Below, piece by piece: positions 38,500 to 51,884 of a stretch of DNA of 64,000 nt; positions within the stretch are counted from its first letter, which is position 1; every line of letters starts with the position of its first letter. Under the pieces are notes generated by a model. It was not told where the DNA came from, searched no databases, and saw only the letters and a program-made list of their open reading frames with translations. The stretch is from positions 2,356,001 to 2,420,000 of the forward strand of contig VTFK01000002.1 of the NCBI GenBank assembly GCA_009617715.1, in the 5' to 3' direction. Source of the DNA: Plectrocnemia conspersa (taxonomy: Eukaryota; Arthropoda; Insecta; Trichoptera; Polycentropodidae). The position numbers and the translations under genes are program-made.

Positions 38500-41400
38500 A
38501 ATTTACTTTTATTTACGCAACCGTGAAAAATACACTACATCAAAATAGCATGATCGTACAACGATCTCAATAATTAACATACTTTAATATATATTTTATA
38601 GCTCGTAACAATTGTCCTCTGTTAAAATGAATTCTATGCGCAATAACCGTGTCATATCATACAATTAAGCCTGTTAAACTCATAGTAATTATACTAAAAT
38701 CGCAAATTTAACTGTTATTAAAAAAGTAGGTAAAATTATCATCCGTAACTGTTTGCATATATTTCGTGTGGCGAGGAGGTGAATTAATTCTTAGAGAAAG
38801 AGAATTTGCATAGAAAAAAAATGTTTTAATATTTATATTGTAATTTCCAAAAGTTAAAAAGCGGTTCGTTTTTTGCACATTAAAAAAAGTTTCACAAATT
38901 TTACTTTCATTGGTTATGTGAGGACAAATGTCTACGTTTACCTCGTTTTATTTTTTTAGATGAGGATTTTTTTTATTTAACGATTTATATTTATTGTCTC
39001 ACGTATATTGAAAATAAAATGTTATTCTATTTCACTAATAATTTAATAACGTTTATGATTATTTAATAATGAATATCAGATTCAGATAACTTCTATAATT
39101 AAAGTTTTTGACTGTTATATATACTAAATTATTGTTATTATTATTAGTTATTAAATAATTTATTTACTTTTATTTACAACAGTTGCTTATAATGTGTTAA
39201 AGTAAAAACTAATATACTTAAATAAAATTTAAATTTGAATTATTTACATGATTATCGGTATGCATAATTATAACTAATAACATGATAAATTTAATTAAAA
39301 TATTTAATGTTTACATAATAAAATTACAACTTAATTCAATAATTCGTTGTTGTAAGATAACTAATATATGGTCCTTTATTATAATATACATATGTAGAAA
39401 AATTTAATACTGGATCAGGGTAGCAATATTATATTTATCTAAATATAGACAAATATTTTCTAGAAAAAAGCATCATTTCTATTGGGCAAAACAAAAAAAA
39501 TCTCAAAATATATATAATTATGTTTGTTAAATTATTTTTATGTTTAATTATATTTATTAAATTATTTTAATATTCATATACTAAAACCAACATTCAATAT
39601 TTGAGTTTGCTGCTTGTTTTCTAAGTAAACACAATAATATTATATGTAATAATCATATTAAAATCTTTATGTAGAAAAAAAAAAACATTTTTTTAACAGC
39701 TAAGTTTAAAAATATTATATTTAAATAAAATTTAACTTTGAGCATTACTATGTGTAATACTTGACATTAAATAAAAATGTATTATTGTGGTGTAAAACTT
39801 AAATAAATATTTTATTTATATTACAATTAAATATCATCATCGTTTATATGTATATCAAAATCACCATATATTATTTTAAGTAGAATCATTGCTACAAAAA
39901 TGAATATAATAATCTTTAAAAATATAAATATGTTTAAAAATCATATCAATAATTTTAGATAAAAAATAAATTTTAATTACGCCTTCTACAAAATAAATTT
40001 TATTTAAATAGAACAAATTAGTTCAAAATTGCCCTTGTGTAAAAATAAACTTAATAATAGTAACATTTATTGTTAAACGCTATGGGTAAATATTTTTATT
40101 TAAATATTTTAGCTCATTGTTGCATAATATTTACCAAAAGTATTTTAAGACACTAACTTTACATCAAATACCATAGTATATAATTTAAATTGTTATACTT
40201 TAACACAAATAAATATGTTATAGAAGAAAAACTTTAAAATAAATGTGCTTGGAAAAAATATATCATTAACATAATAATAAAAATGTAAGTTACACATAAT
40301 CACACCAATGTTATAATAAAATAAATATTTATGATATTTAACTATAAATATGTTACAAATAAATTATGTTCAAATGCTTTTATACAAACATTCCAATCGG
40401 TTCTTAACCAAAATAAATTATTACAATTTTTTAAGTAAGTTCATTATTTTATTACAAAGGAAAAAATTTACATAATAAAATATATTAATAAAACAAAACT
40501 CTTAATCAAGATCTAATACTGTGACATGCAAACTTAAGTATTTCACTTATCAAAATACAAATTTATTTTGTATATAAAAAAATACCTAATGAAAAAGAGC
40601 TTAGTAAAAATATATATATAATTAAAATTAAATTTTCATTTACACAAAATTGTACTGCTATTATAATTAAAGAAAAATTATGATATTTGGCAATAAATAA
40701 GTTACATACTTTTATATTATTATTTTGTTCGGTTACTTATCAAAATCAAAAGTTATTTGAGTAAGTTCATTGTTTTAAAGAAAAACCATATTTTACAATA
40801 TAAAATACTTGAAATACCAAATCAAAACCTGATAAAAATACTTAAATAATTAACTTTCTATTTACAAATTATTATTTTTTTTAAAAAACCATGAAAAAGA
40901 TTAGCTTTTTAAGTAACTTAAAATAAAATTAATTTGAATTAAAAAAAAATTTCATCTAAAAATTAAAGAAAAAAATAAAATATTGCTAAATATTTTTATG
41001 AAAATATTTAAACCTTTTTATGAAGAATCAACGAATATTTCAGTAAGATTGTTGATTTTAAGAGAAATATAATAATCTTATACAATATAAAAATGCAGAA
41101 AAAAAAAAATTAACCTAAATTTAACATTATAACAAACTAACATTTTTAAGTTATCTGAATATGAATTAATATTTAAAGAAAATAAAAAAATAAAATTTTA
41201 ATTTTCCCAAAAGTAAACTAGTGTAAAATAAATTACATGGTACTATAAAAGTGTTGGTAAATTATTTTTATACTTTATTTAAATTGTTGACTTTTGAATA
41301 TATGGTCTAATATTTATTATTAAATGCGTATAGAAATATAATACACTAAACTAATAATTGACCAAAAATTTAACATTAATTAGAATTAAAAAAAAAATTA

Positions 41401-42530
41401 AAATCATTATATAACTACAAAAAGGTTTTACTATTGTGTTAGTTAAATAATTTTAACATAAAAATCAACGGCTATTATATTAGTTAGTTATTTTACATGA
41501 AGATATATTTATTAAAATTTTGTAAATGTAATGTAAAAATATATTTAAATAAAATTAATGAGATGTTTATTAGAATATACTTAAAATATTTTTTTATTCT
41601 ATTATATTATATTTACAAAATATATACTGTTGATAAATATTGCTAAAATTATTTTTGTGATTTAATAATAATTTTCTATTTTAGTATTATATTTAACGTT
41701 TTTTTTTTAATTTTAGATAATAATATTTTGTATTACAAAATATATATAAATAAATAAAACTAGGTTAAGTAGAATTATTGTTTAAATATTAAACTTAAAA
41801 TATATAATAATAATAATATAATTTTAATTTTATATTATTATAGTTTAATAATGTAATAAACATATTTTTAGATTTAAGTTTAATCTTTTATAAAGGAATA
41901 TTCTTATATATTATTTTAATTAAATTATTGTTGTATTAATAATTATTTATATGATTTCATAACTGAAAAAACGTATTAAAATAAGCAAAAATCATTATAA
42001 TTTAGTCTTAGTATTTTATAAGCTTATTATTAATATAATAAAATAAAAAATATACATGTCTGTAGTTTCAATTCAACAGTTTTCTAATATAAATATAACT
42101 TGTTTTTTCATTAAGCTGAAAAATATTAGAAATTGTAATAAAATAAATAATGAAAAAGATTTGTTTATAAATCCTTAATTAAACGAGTTAATAAAACGTA
42201 AGTGATTGCAATTAGTGGGATACTTTATAAATTAAAATTAATTATGCGTTCAACAACGACCACAATAAAATTGCCGGATTTTTTATTTGTGGTAGCTAAA
42301 AATGCTCATTTCACTTTCATCATTTTGGAAACGGGAGATTTCACGTTGAAAGTTGTTTCATAAATTAAAATACATTATCTTTTTCTCATCAAAAGTTTAA
42401 AATTAATTATTAACTATATTTGCTAAAATATTATTAAAATCATATTTACATTTCATTTTCAATACATTCAATAATACCAAAATCAGTAAAAATAAGCCTC
42501 GAAAATAGAAATTAATATATGCAAAAGGTC
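38500..42530. other. AT-rich intergenic desert
   Basis: About 4 kb of very AT-rich sequence with no open frame of interest, no recognised transposon motif and no RNA gene. A somewhat less AT-rich patch at 42240-42360 precedes the gene E promoter. Confidence 0.7.
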
Positions 42531-42539
42531 AACACGGCC

Positions 42540-42551
42540 AGTATAAAAGTG
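42540..42551 (+). promoter_or_regulatory. TATA box block of Osiris gene E
   Basis: AGTATAAAAGTG, identical over 12 bp to the block at gene G (51873-51884). Start of transcription is expected near 42572, giving a leader of about 120 nt. Confidence 0.75.
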
Positions 42552-42690
42552 TTACTCGTCCAAATTGTAGACATCATTGGTGATTTGGCTGCGCTGCCAT
42601 CACCACCTAACATCCTTTCGGACATCAACAGTGTGTGATAGATAATCAGTGAATTAATCAGTGAGTGGCATAACAATCACCAACATCGAA

Positions 42691-43576
42691 ATGCATTGTG
42701 TTAGCATTCAAAGGGCGGTGGCTTTCGCTTTTCTACTATTCCAAATACAGGCTGCATTATGTGTGGCCATACCAACCAATGTAGAAAAAGAAGTGTCATC
42801 GGCGAGATCATTAGTGCCCAATTGTGATGGAATTTTGGATCCTGTTTGCTTGAAGATCAACTTGATCTCGTTCGTTGAGCAAATGTCGAAACCTCAAGAG
42901 TACGAAATCGTATCTGGATTAACTTTGGTCAAACAAGGAAATGATGACGCGAAAAAAGTAACGGAAAAACTTCAAGAGATCTCCAGGGCTTTCCCGGATG
43001 ACCCCAAAGAGAGAGTAGATACCTATCTGTCGTACAGGATCAAATCCTTTTTGGACACCCATACTTTGCAACTCAAGTTGAATGATATCGGATCCGGCAG
43101 AGGCATCTTGGACTATGACGACGATGATGATGATGAAGACGATGACGATGAAGATATCGAAGAGAACGACGAAGGCAGGAAGAAGAAATTGAAGAAGAAG
43201 AACAAGAAGAAGAAGAAGAAGGGAGGACTCTTACCTTTTGTTGCTATTATCGGAATCGTCAAAAGTATGTTAATTGTTTAATTTAATTTTTATATATAGT
43301 ATGTATATTTAAATATAATTTATTATTTTTTTTATAGCCCTCATCGGTGCCGTCTTTACTAAATTCGTGTTCCTTCTCGCAAAGAAGGCTCTCTTAACTT
43401 CTCTGATCGCTCTCGGTATTGCCTCGTACCTTGCATATAGTAAGGTAGAAGAACCAAGCCAAGACCCATCATACTCGATCGCTAATCGCTCTGGACACTC
43501 ACCTGGAAAGCACAACCAATATCAAGGACCAGTCAACGTGGAGTTGCCAGAGCATCTCTCCAGATACGAACCTTAA
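42691..43576 (+). CDS. Osiris family protein (gene E), 2 exons, acidic/basic block
   Basis: Exons 42691-43264 and 43338-43576 (73-bp intron, phase 1) encode 270 residues. The ATG at 42691 is the first in frame and opens a signal peptide (about 1-26). S-A-R-S-L (37-41) precedes the cysteine pair C45/C53 (C-x7-C), then S-F-V-E-Q-M and I-V-S-G-L-T-L-V. The helical part ends F-L-D-T-H-T-L-Q-L-K-L. Next comes an extreme charge block: about 28 residues, nearly all Asp/Glu (from about 141), then E-G-R-K-K-K and a run of mostly Lys to about 178. Hydrophobic segments follow on both sides of the intron. The tail ends V-N-V-E-L-P-E-H-L, matching genes D and G but without the full G-Y-G-R-S. The charge block is much larger than in the other Osiris genes here. 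Confidence 0.94.
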
Positions 43577-43640
43577 ATTTTATTTATATGTAAATTATTT
43601 TAAATAAATTATTTATTTATTTATTTATTTATTATGAGAA
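43577..43640 (+). promoter_or_regulatory. Gene E 3' UTR with poly(A) signal and ATTTA repeat
   Basis: AATAAA at 43603-43608 is followed by six overlapping ATTTA units up to about 43634. AUUUA repeats are known destabilising elements in animal mRNA; whether they lie inside the mature UTR depends on the cleavage site. Confidence 0.5.
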
Positions 43641-44610
43641 GTGATTAAACGATTGTGTGATTTTACTGTATATTTCATTCATTTTACATTTTTTATTACT
43701 TTCAATATAATGTTTTACGTTTTCGTTTTCTTTGTATATTATAATTTTATGTTTTTATGTTTTCATTTTCGTTTTTAAAATCTAATAAAATCATACATTT
43801 GATATATTTTTTTTATTCATGTTACAAATATTTAATAATAACAACAGATCTATGGGCGACTTTTATTGATTAATTGCCATAAATCACTATTAACATACAT
43901 ATCCTAAGAACATAATTTAAGAGAAAGTTAATTTAATAATAATCTTTCAGAAAGTTAAAAATATGAATTTAAAGGCTTAATAAATACACACTATAAATTG
44001 TTTTACATAAAAATAATATACAATAAGAATACAGCAATAAATATAATCTGTCTTCTAAAAATAAAATTAAAAGTATGTTGAAGTTAAGATGACAAATCAA
44101 ATATATAATTTCTAATATTTTTATAAGAAAATATGAAAGACGCTTTTTTAAATATTGAAAAATATTGAGAAATACATATATACTAATGATAGCTATAATA
44201 TAACTTTATTACTGAATAATAATTTATAAAAAGTAAAAATTAAAATAATAATACTTTAAAGATAGATTTATTCGATAGGTCTTTATTCATTTAAATATTA
44301 AATTTTTAATAAAATAATCATAAATAAATAAAATTATAATATTTTAAATATTTATTATTTTTTATGTAGAAATTTACTATTATTTGCAATGTAATTAGTC
44401 AGTGCTTATAATAATATATAATTTATATTAAAGGTATAAGTATTATTAAAAAAATTTTTAGATTTTACTGAAAAAAAATTGTTTATAATTAAGTCAGTTA
44501 TTTAATTTACAATAATATATAACAGTTATAAAACACAGCTATAGAATAGTAAAGAGTTTATTTGGAATACTCGTGAACAGTGGTTTACCAAAGCCTCAAA
44601 ACCCATTATT
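43641..44610. other. Spacer between genes E and F
   Basis: About 1 kb of AT-rich DNA with nothing recognised. Confidence 0.65.
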
Positions 44611-44618
44611 GTGAATAC

Positions 44619-44626
44619 TATAAAAT
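44619..44626 (+). promoter_or_regulatory. TATA box of Osiris gene F
   Basis: TATAAAAT, 80 bp before the ATG. The surrounding bases differ from the E/G block. Confidence 0.6.
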
Positions 44627-44698
44627 ATGATAACTTTACAACGATGCTTCTAGTACTTGTTCAAATATTAACGACAATTGTCGTACAATAAATCAACT

Positions 44699-47600
44699 AT
44701 GAATCTAAAACCAATTTGGTTATTTAAATACGCGTTTTTATTAAACTGTTTCAATAATATTTTTGCAATTGAAAATATAACTACCGAAAATCAAACTGTT
44801 ACATCGAAAGATGAAATTAAAAATCCTGAAGATCATTTTCGCGGAGTTTACTCGGAATGTATCATGTCATTTTCTTATACATGCGTTCAGAAGAAGACTT
44901 TGAAGTATTTGATGGAGCTTGAGAAGCAGAAGGATTATCCAGTTTTGGGAAAATACTTGTCGTTCAGTGCGTGTTGATTTTTTTTACTATGGAATATATT
45001 TAATTTATTTTTAAGTGGAACATGGATGTTTTAGTTAAAGTTGACAAACCGACTAAAAACGACTCGGTCGATGACAATATAATAGGCACATCGAATGAAT
45101 TATCCGACAAGATTAATAGGAAGGTGGGCGAGTTTTTTGACACCCACATATTAAGAGTCCGTTATGGATCTGATTCTAAGGAGGACATCAATATTGGTAA
45201 AGTGGTGGACATAGTTGAAGGAAGAAAGAAAAATCAAGGCGATAGTGGTGACAGCGGAAAAAAGAAGATGATGATGATGGCTATGATGCTTATGAAGATG
45301 AAAATGATGATGGTATTTTAAATATTTAATGTAACAACAAACCCTTTAATATTACAAATTATATATATATAAAAAATATTCGTATTTAGGTTATGCCAGC
45401 CATGATGGGAATGATGGGTATGATGTCATTAAAAGGAGTACTCTTAGGAGGGCTGTCGTTGTTAATATCTAAGGTTATTATTGAGGTGTATGAATTAAAA
45501 TATAATATGAAATAATCAAAAATGTCTAATGATCTAAAATTGTCGTTGTTTAGATTTTACTTATAATGAAATTAATGCAAGGAGGTGGTGGTGGTGGTAA
45601 AGGACAAATGGGAGGCGCTCACGGTGGTCCAGAACCAGTAATATTTTTATAAATAATATTTTATATATAAGTCTTATATGTTCTAAAAAAATATTTGTGT
45701 ATTTTAGGGATGGATGATGGGAGGAGGCGGAGGAGGTTGGATGAATGCAGGTTTTTATGAAAATTATTAATAAATTTATTACCACAGTTATTAATAAAGT
45801 TATTACCACAATTATATGCCAATTTAAGTCTAATATGTAAAATAAACACAAAATTTAATTAGAGATAGTAAAACTTGCAAAAAATAGCACTGAAATTGAG
45901 ACCAATGTAGCGATCGCATTTATAATTTAGCGGTTAGAATACTTTTTAATCATAATAATTTAATTCAGCGTTACTTTCTAATAATAGAAGGAAAAATTTT
46001 TACATCCTAAAAAATATTGTAGAGGCATATCTTTAAAAATACAAATTTATAGTTTTAACTTTTCTTTTTATTATATTATATCACTTCACTAAAATAAAAT
46101 AAATGTATTAAGATATAAAAACAATATTTAATTTATATGGAAAGTTTGTAAAAAAATTAGTAGTATATTTTTTTAAACCATAAAAAATTTTTATATGTGG
46201 TAAGCTATTTTTTTATTATTTTTACATTGTAGTAATATTTTTTTATTTATTTTATTAAAATAAAATATATTTTAAGAGATTTTACTTACGAGGTAACTAT
46301 TTAGTAACTAAGAGTATATTTTTAAATATCACTATTATTGGTAAAAAAAACATTATGAATAAATCTAGTAATTAAAATAAATAACACGATAGTTTACAAT
46401 AGATGCCACTATTTAACAGATCATTCAAACGTGTTACTTATTGAAATAGCACCTGTTAAAAAACAACGGTAAATTAACAATAAATAATTGTATTATTAAC
46501 TAACATATTAAATTAAACAATTGCTTAAGTAATAATAGAAAAAAAAACTTTATAATAATTTTAAGTCATAAAAACGAAGTAATTATATTAAATTTTAAAA
46601 TCATTTTATGCACCTTTCTTATAGGCATCAGTTAGTTAACGTATACTTTCTGTTCTTTTTACAAGTATATTTAAAACTGTTTCACCTGTACCGATATTAT
46701 TTATCTTTTTTAACATTATTCTTCTTTCTATTGAAATCTAAGAAACATTATTATTTTGTTTGTATACTTGATTAACAAAAAATCATTTATAACTATCTTT
46801 AATGCGGTCTCAGTGAAATATTTTACCTTGATTAAATTAATTAGCTCTATCCTTAGGAAAATCGATCTTTTGTATCCTGATAATGTTTTTATCAAAAATT
46901 AAAATTATTTTTCTTAATTTTAACGTCGTTAAATGTAAAATCACCAATTTTCTAATTATCTTTTTTTTGTATACTTTTATTAACGATTACATTGCCAATT
47001 TTAATGCTGCTATATTATTGTCGAGAATTGTAGCTAATGTTAATTGCATATTAATTTATCGATAACAGTATTTTTAATATTAAAAAGGACATATAAAATC
47101 TAAAAAGAAAAACAGACATTTAAAAACAATTTTAATAAATTAAAATGCTAATTATTTCATTTTAATAGAACCATTATAATTACTCTTGTAATATAATTGT
47201 ATTTTTTTTATACCAATAATATTAAGATATTTATAATTGTAAAATTATATGCTAGAGCAACTTCCAAAAAATTATTTTTTAGTGTCCTTAAATTATTTAT
47301 CTCTTTAAGTACCATACAACACATTTCTGTCATTAGAATTACAATTATTTTATTTAAATAATGACAAAGTTTGTATGTATTTAAAATAAATAAAACTTTA
47401 CTTTATAAAAATATTAAAATTATCATAAATTTTTGTTATAAGGTAAAAAACGATAAAAATTTTATTTTTTTACTTTTCTAAGGTGGCCAGGATCAAGGAG
47501 GCAGTAGTGGCGGAAGTGGTGGTGGGTACAACTCTCACGGTGAATGGCAAAATAGTAGATCAGGAAAAGAATTCCTGAGATCGCCACATCATTACCATCC

Positions 47601-47775
47601 AGAGCCGACCTTTCAACGGCGCAAAAGGGATTTGATGAGTATTTTAAATCCGAACGAAAGTGAAGTTAAAAGCAAGAAGAAGAAGAAGAAACATCAGCAA
47701 CAGCAGCAACAAGAAACACTTTCTTCTTACATGCAAGACTGGAATAACATAATCGATGACAATTTATGGGACTGA
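44699..47775 (+). CDS. Osiris family protein (gene F), 6 exons, Met- and Gly-rich
   Basis: Proposed exons are 44699-44966, 45035-45312, 45390-45485, 45554-45637, 45708-45750 and 47483-47775, all GT-AG and in frame, giving 353 residues. A signal peptide spans about 1-23, with N-glycosylation-type sites at N26 and N31. The cysteine pair is C54/C62 (C-x7-C), followed by Y-P-V-L-G-K-Y-L-S-F. The 68-bp first intron is set by frame: only the acceptor at 45034 restores the reading. F-F-D-T-H-I-L-R-V-R and E-G-R-K-K follow as in D and E. The hydrophobic segment is unusual, dominated by Met (about 170-198). Small Gly-rich exons follow, then a last exon after a 1.7-kb intron with Lys-run and Gln-rich stretches ending near D-W-N-N-I-I. 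The first three-quarters are clearly Osiris; the tail is unlike any member I know. Exon borders need transcript support. Confidence 0.8.
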
Positions 47776-48000
47776 CTATTTGCCATTACACAATTAGACC
47801 AGTTGGTCACTCTGTCCGACGATAGTACAAGTTCAATTTATTTCTTACTATAAGATAATATAAACTGTTAATATATTAATATCCATAACTGGTAACTTTA
47901 CAAGTTTTTCCACTTGATTTAACTATTTTCTTAAATATGTGTATTTTTTTTATATATTTATACCTTGTATGATGATTTGAATAAATATTTGGAACAAAAT
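47776..48000 (+). terminator. Gene F 3' UTR and poly(A) signal
   Basis: AATAAA at 47980-47985, about 205 bp after the stop codon, is the first exact signal and supports the proposed last exon. Confidence 0.6.
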
Positions 48001-51000
48001 TATCTTTTATTCTAACGTTTTAAAATGTAGCACAGTGTGCCTATGAAAATATTTTATTGAATCATTCGTTGCCATTCTGTTATTTTTGGGTCGTTTGTAT
48101 TAATGCCAAATTTGGTGAACCGTATTGGATATATAAAAAAAATATAGTTTTTTAATTATTTAATAAATTCAGTCTCATTTCATTGAATGAATGTTTATAA
48201 TGTACGTGTAATAAAATAACTTTTATACATTATAAATATATAGGTTTCAATTTAAAAACTTCTAATTAACTATAAAAAAATAAAATAATGATTTATAACA
48301 CGTAGTTACAAACGAACAGAATATGCAAATAAAATAATGATAAATTTATATTTTTTATATAATATAATTTACTTTCAATTTAATCAAATTAGAGATTATA
48401 AAAAGTATTTTTTGGTATTTTTCAATGCGATTCAAATACGTTTTATTTATTTAAATTAAATATTATAAGACAGATAAAAATAACACTGTACAACATTTTT
48501 TTCCATAAAGAAAAAATAACCAATATTTACGCGCTGAATAGGTATTAACCTTAACGGTATTTTTTTTATAATATCGTTAATTTTTTTAATATAAAATTCG
48601 TCCTTTTATTTAACTTTATCTAAACAAAATCAGTAGTAATTATTTAAAAAAATATTTTAATAATTTTTTTGATGTTTTTAAATATTTTCATGGCTATTGT
48701 ATGTAGCATTAAAAAGGGTAAAAATGCTGATTAAACGTATATAATTCTATTATCCTAACCAATTATAGTATTAATATAATACGCGTAGTACTTATCAATA
48801 CACTATACAAAAAAATATAAATTTGATTTTACCTAATTGGGGGACATCTATCATAAATATTTTGGGCCAAATATTCAGCTGGCCCAAATAAGCAAAATTT
48901 AAAATCAAAATTTTTCTTTCAATAGAACAATGATTTTTATTACACAAAAATATTTTTTAGTTATAAACATACATATGTAAATTAAAAGAGTGAATTTTAC
49001 TGTTAAAAAATATAAATTCTCTAACGAAAATTTTAATTCATTCTGGAGCCTCAACTAAACAAATTTAAAAATAAAAAATAATCTATATACATATATAACT
49101 ACAACATAATGTAGTATTTTTATATAAGATTTTAATTGTATTAAACCATAATAGTCATCGTTTATCGCCAATGATTTGATTCAATGATATTTAATGACAC
49201 TTTATCCACATAGTATGTACTTTTATCGTAATATTCTAAATTGTCAAAAATGTTGATTTCACTAATTAAAAAAATAGTGTCCCAAATAAACAATATACTT
49301 TATTCTTAGATATTTTTATTTAATTTCTGCTCCTTTTGTCCCAAATAAGTGGCTGCCTTGATTAACCGGTGGTTCAATCAATCGTAATTGACTGCAAGAA
49401 AAAACTACTGACAACTCTATACATGAGTACTTTAGTTATTTTAATAAAAAAAATTAACGGCTTAGTAATAGCAATTTTATTTAAAATATCAGTTAAAACT
49501 GAGCTTAAGATAAACTTAAAAGTGTACTATTGATCAGTAAACTGAGCTTTAAATCAACTTAAAGTGTATATTAGTAATATATTTTTTTTAAATCTTTAAT
49601 TTTATTTTGTGTATAATTATATTACAATTGAAATATATTGACATGTTGAATTTTTATAAATCAGTTTTTCACTTACTAAAAATATGTTTTTTGCTTCTAC
49701 TCAGTTTTTGGTTGAATAAAAATAACAATTAATAAATTAATAAATAGTGTTTGACAAAATTGTTAAATTTTTTTTATTTCTTGTTAACCTGTATAATATA
49801 TTTTTTTTATTTTAAATAAAAAGTATATTGAATTACTTTTCAATAATTTGCTTATATTTTGGTAGTCTATAAACTTTTTATATTTTACACGTTATTAAAT
49901 TCTTACATCTTTTACACGTATGACTAAAAAATATAAAATATAATTTTACAAACAATGATGTAATAAAACATCAAAAATATCAAAATTTAATTCCTTATTT
50001 TAAAATATAATAAATATAACTACACTTAGCAAAAAATATAAAAAAAATATTTATTTAAATTTATTTTAATTTAAAAATTGAAAATTTATATCTGCAATTA
50101 TGATATTTAACTCTTTTTTTTTAATAAAACATTTATTTATTTTACCATCCATTGTTTTTCGACAATTCTGGTTGAAAAAATACTAAAAAATATTTTCTAT
50201 TTGCCATTTTTTTTATATTATATTCCATACACAATTAATATAAATATTATTTTAGTCGTTAGATTATAGACTTTTAAAGTCAAATAAATGTAATTTATGA
50301 TGTATAAATCACAAGAACTATTGTAAATCGGTATTTCTGTAGAAAAACTAAATATGTTTTCTCTAGTTTTTTATTTGATAGCCTGTCTAGTGTATGTGTT
50401 TTTATTATTTTTACGTCTACCGCACGTAAACATAATTAGGATTAAATGGCTTAAATAACAAAATAAAAATGTTAAATGCTAGTAAGATTTCATAAGAAGG
50501 TTTAATGTCTGATTTATTATATAAAGGTATAACACTCGTGGAAAAAATATCAGTTAAAGTTATACTATGAATTTTTATAAATAATTCAATTTTTTTACTG
50601 TAATTTCATTAAACAAATAGATTTTACATTTTATAAACTCAACGACACAACCAGAAGTACATCACAGAGATTTACAATAATATGATTTTTACTATGTTTG
50701 TATTTTTTTTAGCACGGTAGACCAGTGGTACAAGTCATTAAATAATACACAAAATCAGATTTTGAATCCCATATGGATCATAGTATTTTCTGATTTTTAC
50801 CCTGCTTATAATTTATTATTAAATAATTTAAACTCTGAATGACAATCACAGGATAGGTTTTCCTAGATTTTCCTAGCCTTACAGATGATTATTTTGATTA
50901 ATAATTAAATATATTATTAAGACACTGTAATAACTACTGTAATATTAATTCTTTGATATTAAAATAGCCACTGGTAAACAAACTTTAATTTCCGTTCTTT

Positions 51001-51860
51001 ACTACTTACTTGAGTTGCAAATTGTTTTTATCCCATTGTAACGCATTGGACTAACGCCTGGTTTTTAGCAACGAAAGAATAACAATGAATAGTATAATAT
51101 AAATTTACCAATTTAACGTTTCTAAAACGATTTTGCAATATTAAAATACTAATAATATTTAAAAATATATTTTTGGAATTAAATATCGATTATTTTATAG
51201 TAAATTTTTTAAAATACGGTTTTTCGCGTAAATTAGATTATTATATAAAATAATACGCTATGAAAAAACTAATACCATTTCATACAAAACTAATGCCAGA
51301 TTTAAAATGAGTGTATAGCTTACATATAAATTATATTTTTAAACCTTCTTTGTAAAAACTATAATATGAATTAGGCACCTAATTATTTTAGCTAATTAAT
51401 AATTATTATAAGCTTTAATAATTGCTAAATGCTAAGCTTTATTACATAAAGTATTATTTATTAAATAATATATTAAAAAAATTTAATTTATTTAAGGGTA
51501 GTTTTTTTAGTTCTTTATTATTTTTTTTGTATATTCTAAATTGTGTTGTAAAACAATAATTTAATATCTTACCGAGTGAACGAAATGACACTTTTAAAAT
51601 TACACAGTAATGCAAAAATTCCATTGTTGAAAGTTTTACTTTCAACGCCTTGCCCACGCGTTGATTCTGGGACATAAAATAAATTACTAATAACACTAAT
51701 TTAATAAAATACTACAAAATGGAATATATCAAGCCTAAAATGAGCTAACTTTAGCGGTAAAATTAACAACACAAACAACATCCACACACACATATCAATG
51801 CGTGTGTGAAAATAAAAAAAAGAAACCACCTAAACTTCCTATACATATGTATTTTTGGTC
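48001..51860. other. AT-rich spacer between genes F and G
   Basis: No gene. The word CCCAAATAA recurs at about 48883, 49281 and 49340 together with GGGACATC-type sequence near 48840, which may outline a small decayed element. A SINE-like site at 50.7 kb is listed separately. Confidence 0.5.
50711..50805 (+). repeat. tRNA-derived SINE-like remnant
   Basis: TAGACCAGTGGT at 50718-50729 resembles the RNA polymerase III A box, and GATTTTGAATCC at 50758-50769 resembles the B box (GGTTCGAATCC). Their spacing of about 40 nt fits a tRNA head. It does not fold into a convincing tRNA, so a decayed SINE head is more likely than a tRNA gene. Confidence 0.4.
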
Positions 51861-51872
51861 CACTGACCTTTT

Positions 51873-51884
51873 AGTATAAAAGTG
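51873..51884 (+). promoter_or_regulatory. TATA box block of Osiris gene G
   Basis: AGTATAAAAGTG, identical to the gene E block. Expected start of transcription is near 51905, giving a leader of about 95 nt with CAGTC-type sites. Confidence 0.75.

Noticed and set aside
42661..42690. N-terminal extension of gene E
   Set aside because: Begins at GTG; the first ATG at 42691 opens the signal peptide.
44967..45015. A 49-bp first intron for gene F using the acceptor at 45015
   Set aside because: It gives a stop codon within a few residues; the acceptor at 45034 keeps the frame and gives a plausible 68-bp intron.
50711..50805. Functional tRNA gene
   Set aside because: The boxes are imperfect and no cloverleaf with acceptor stem could be drawn; treated as a SINE remnant.
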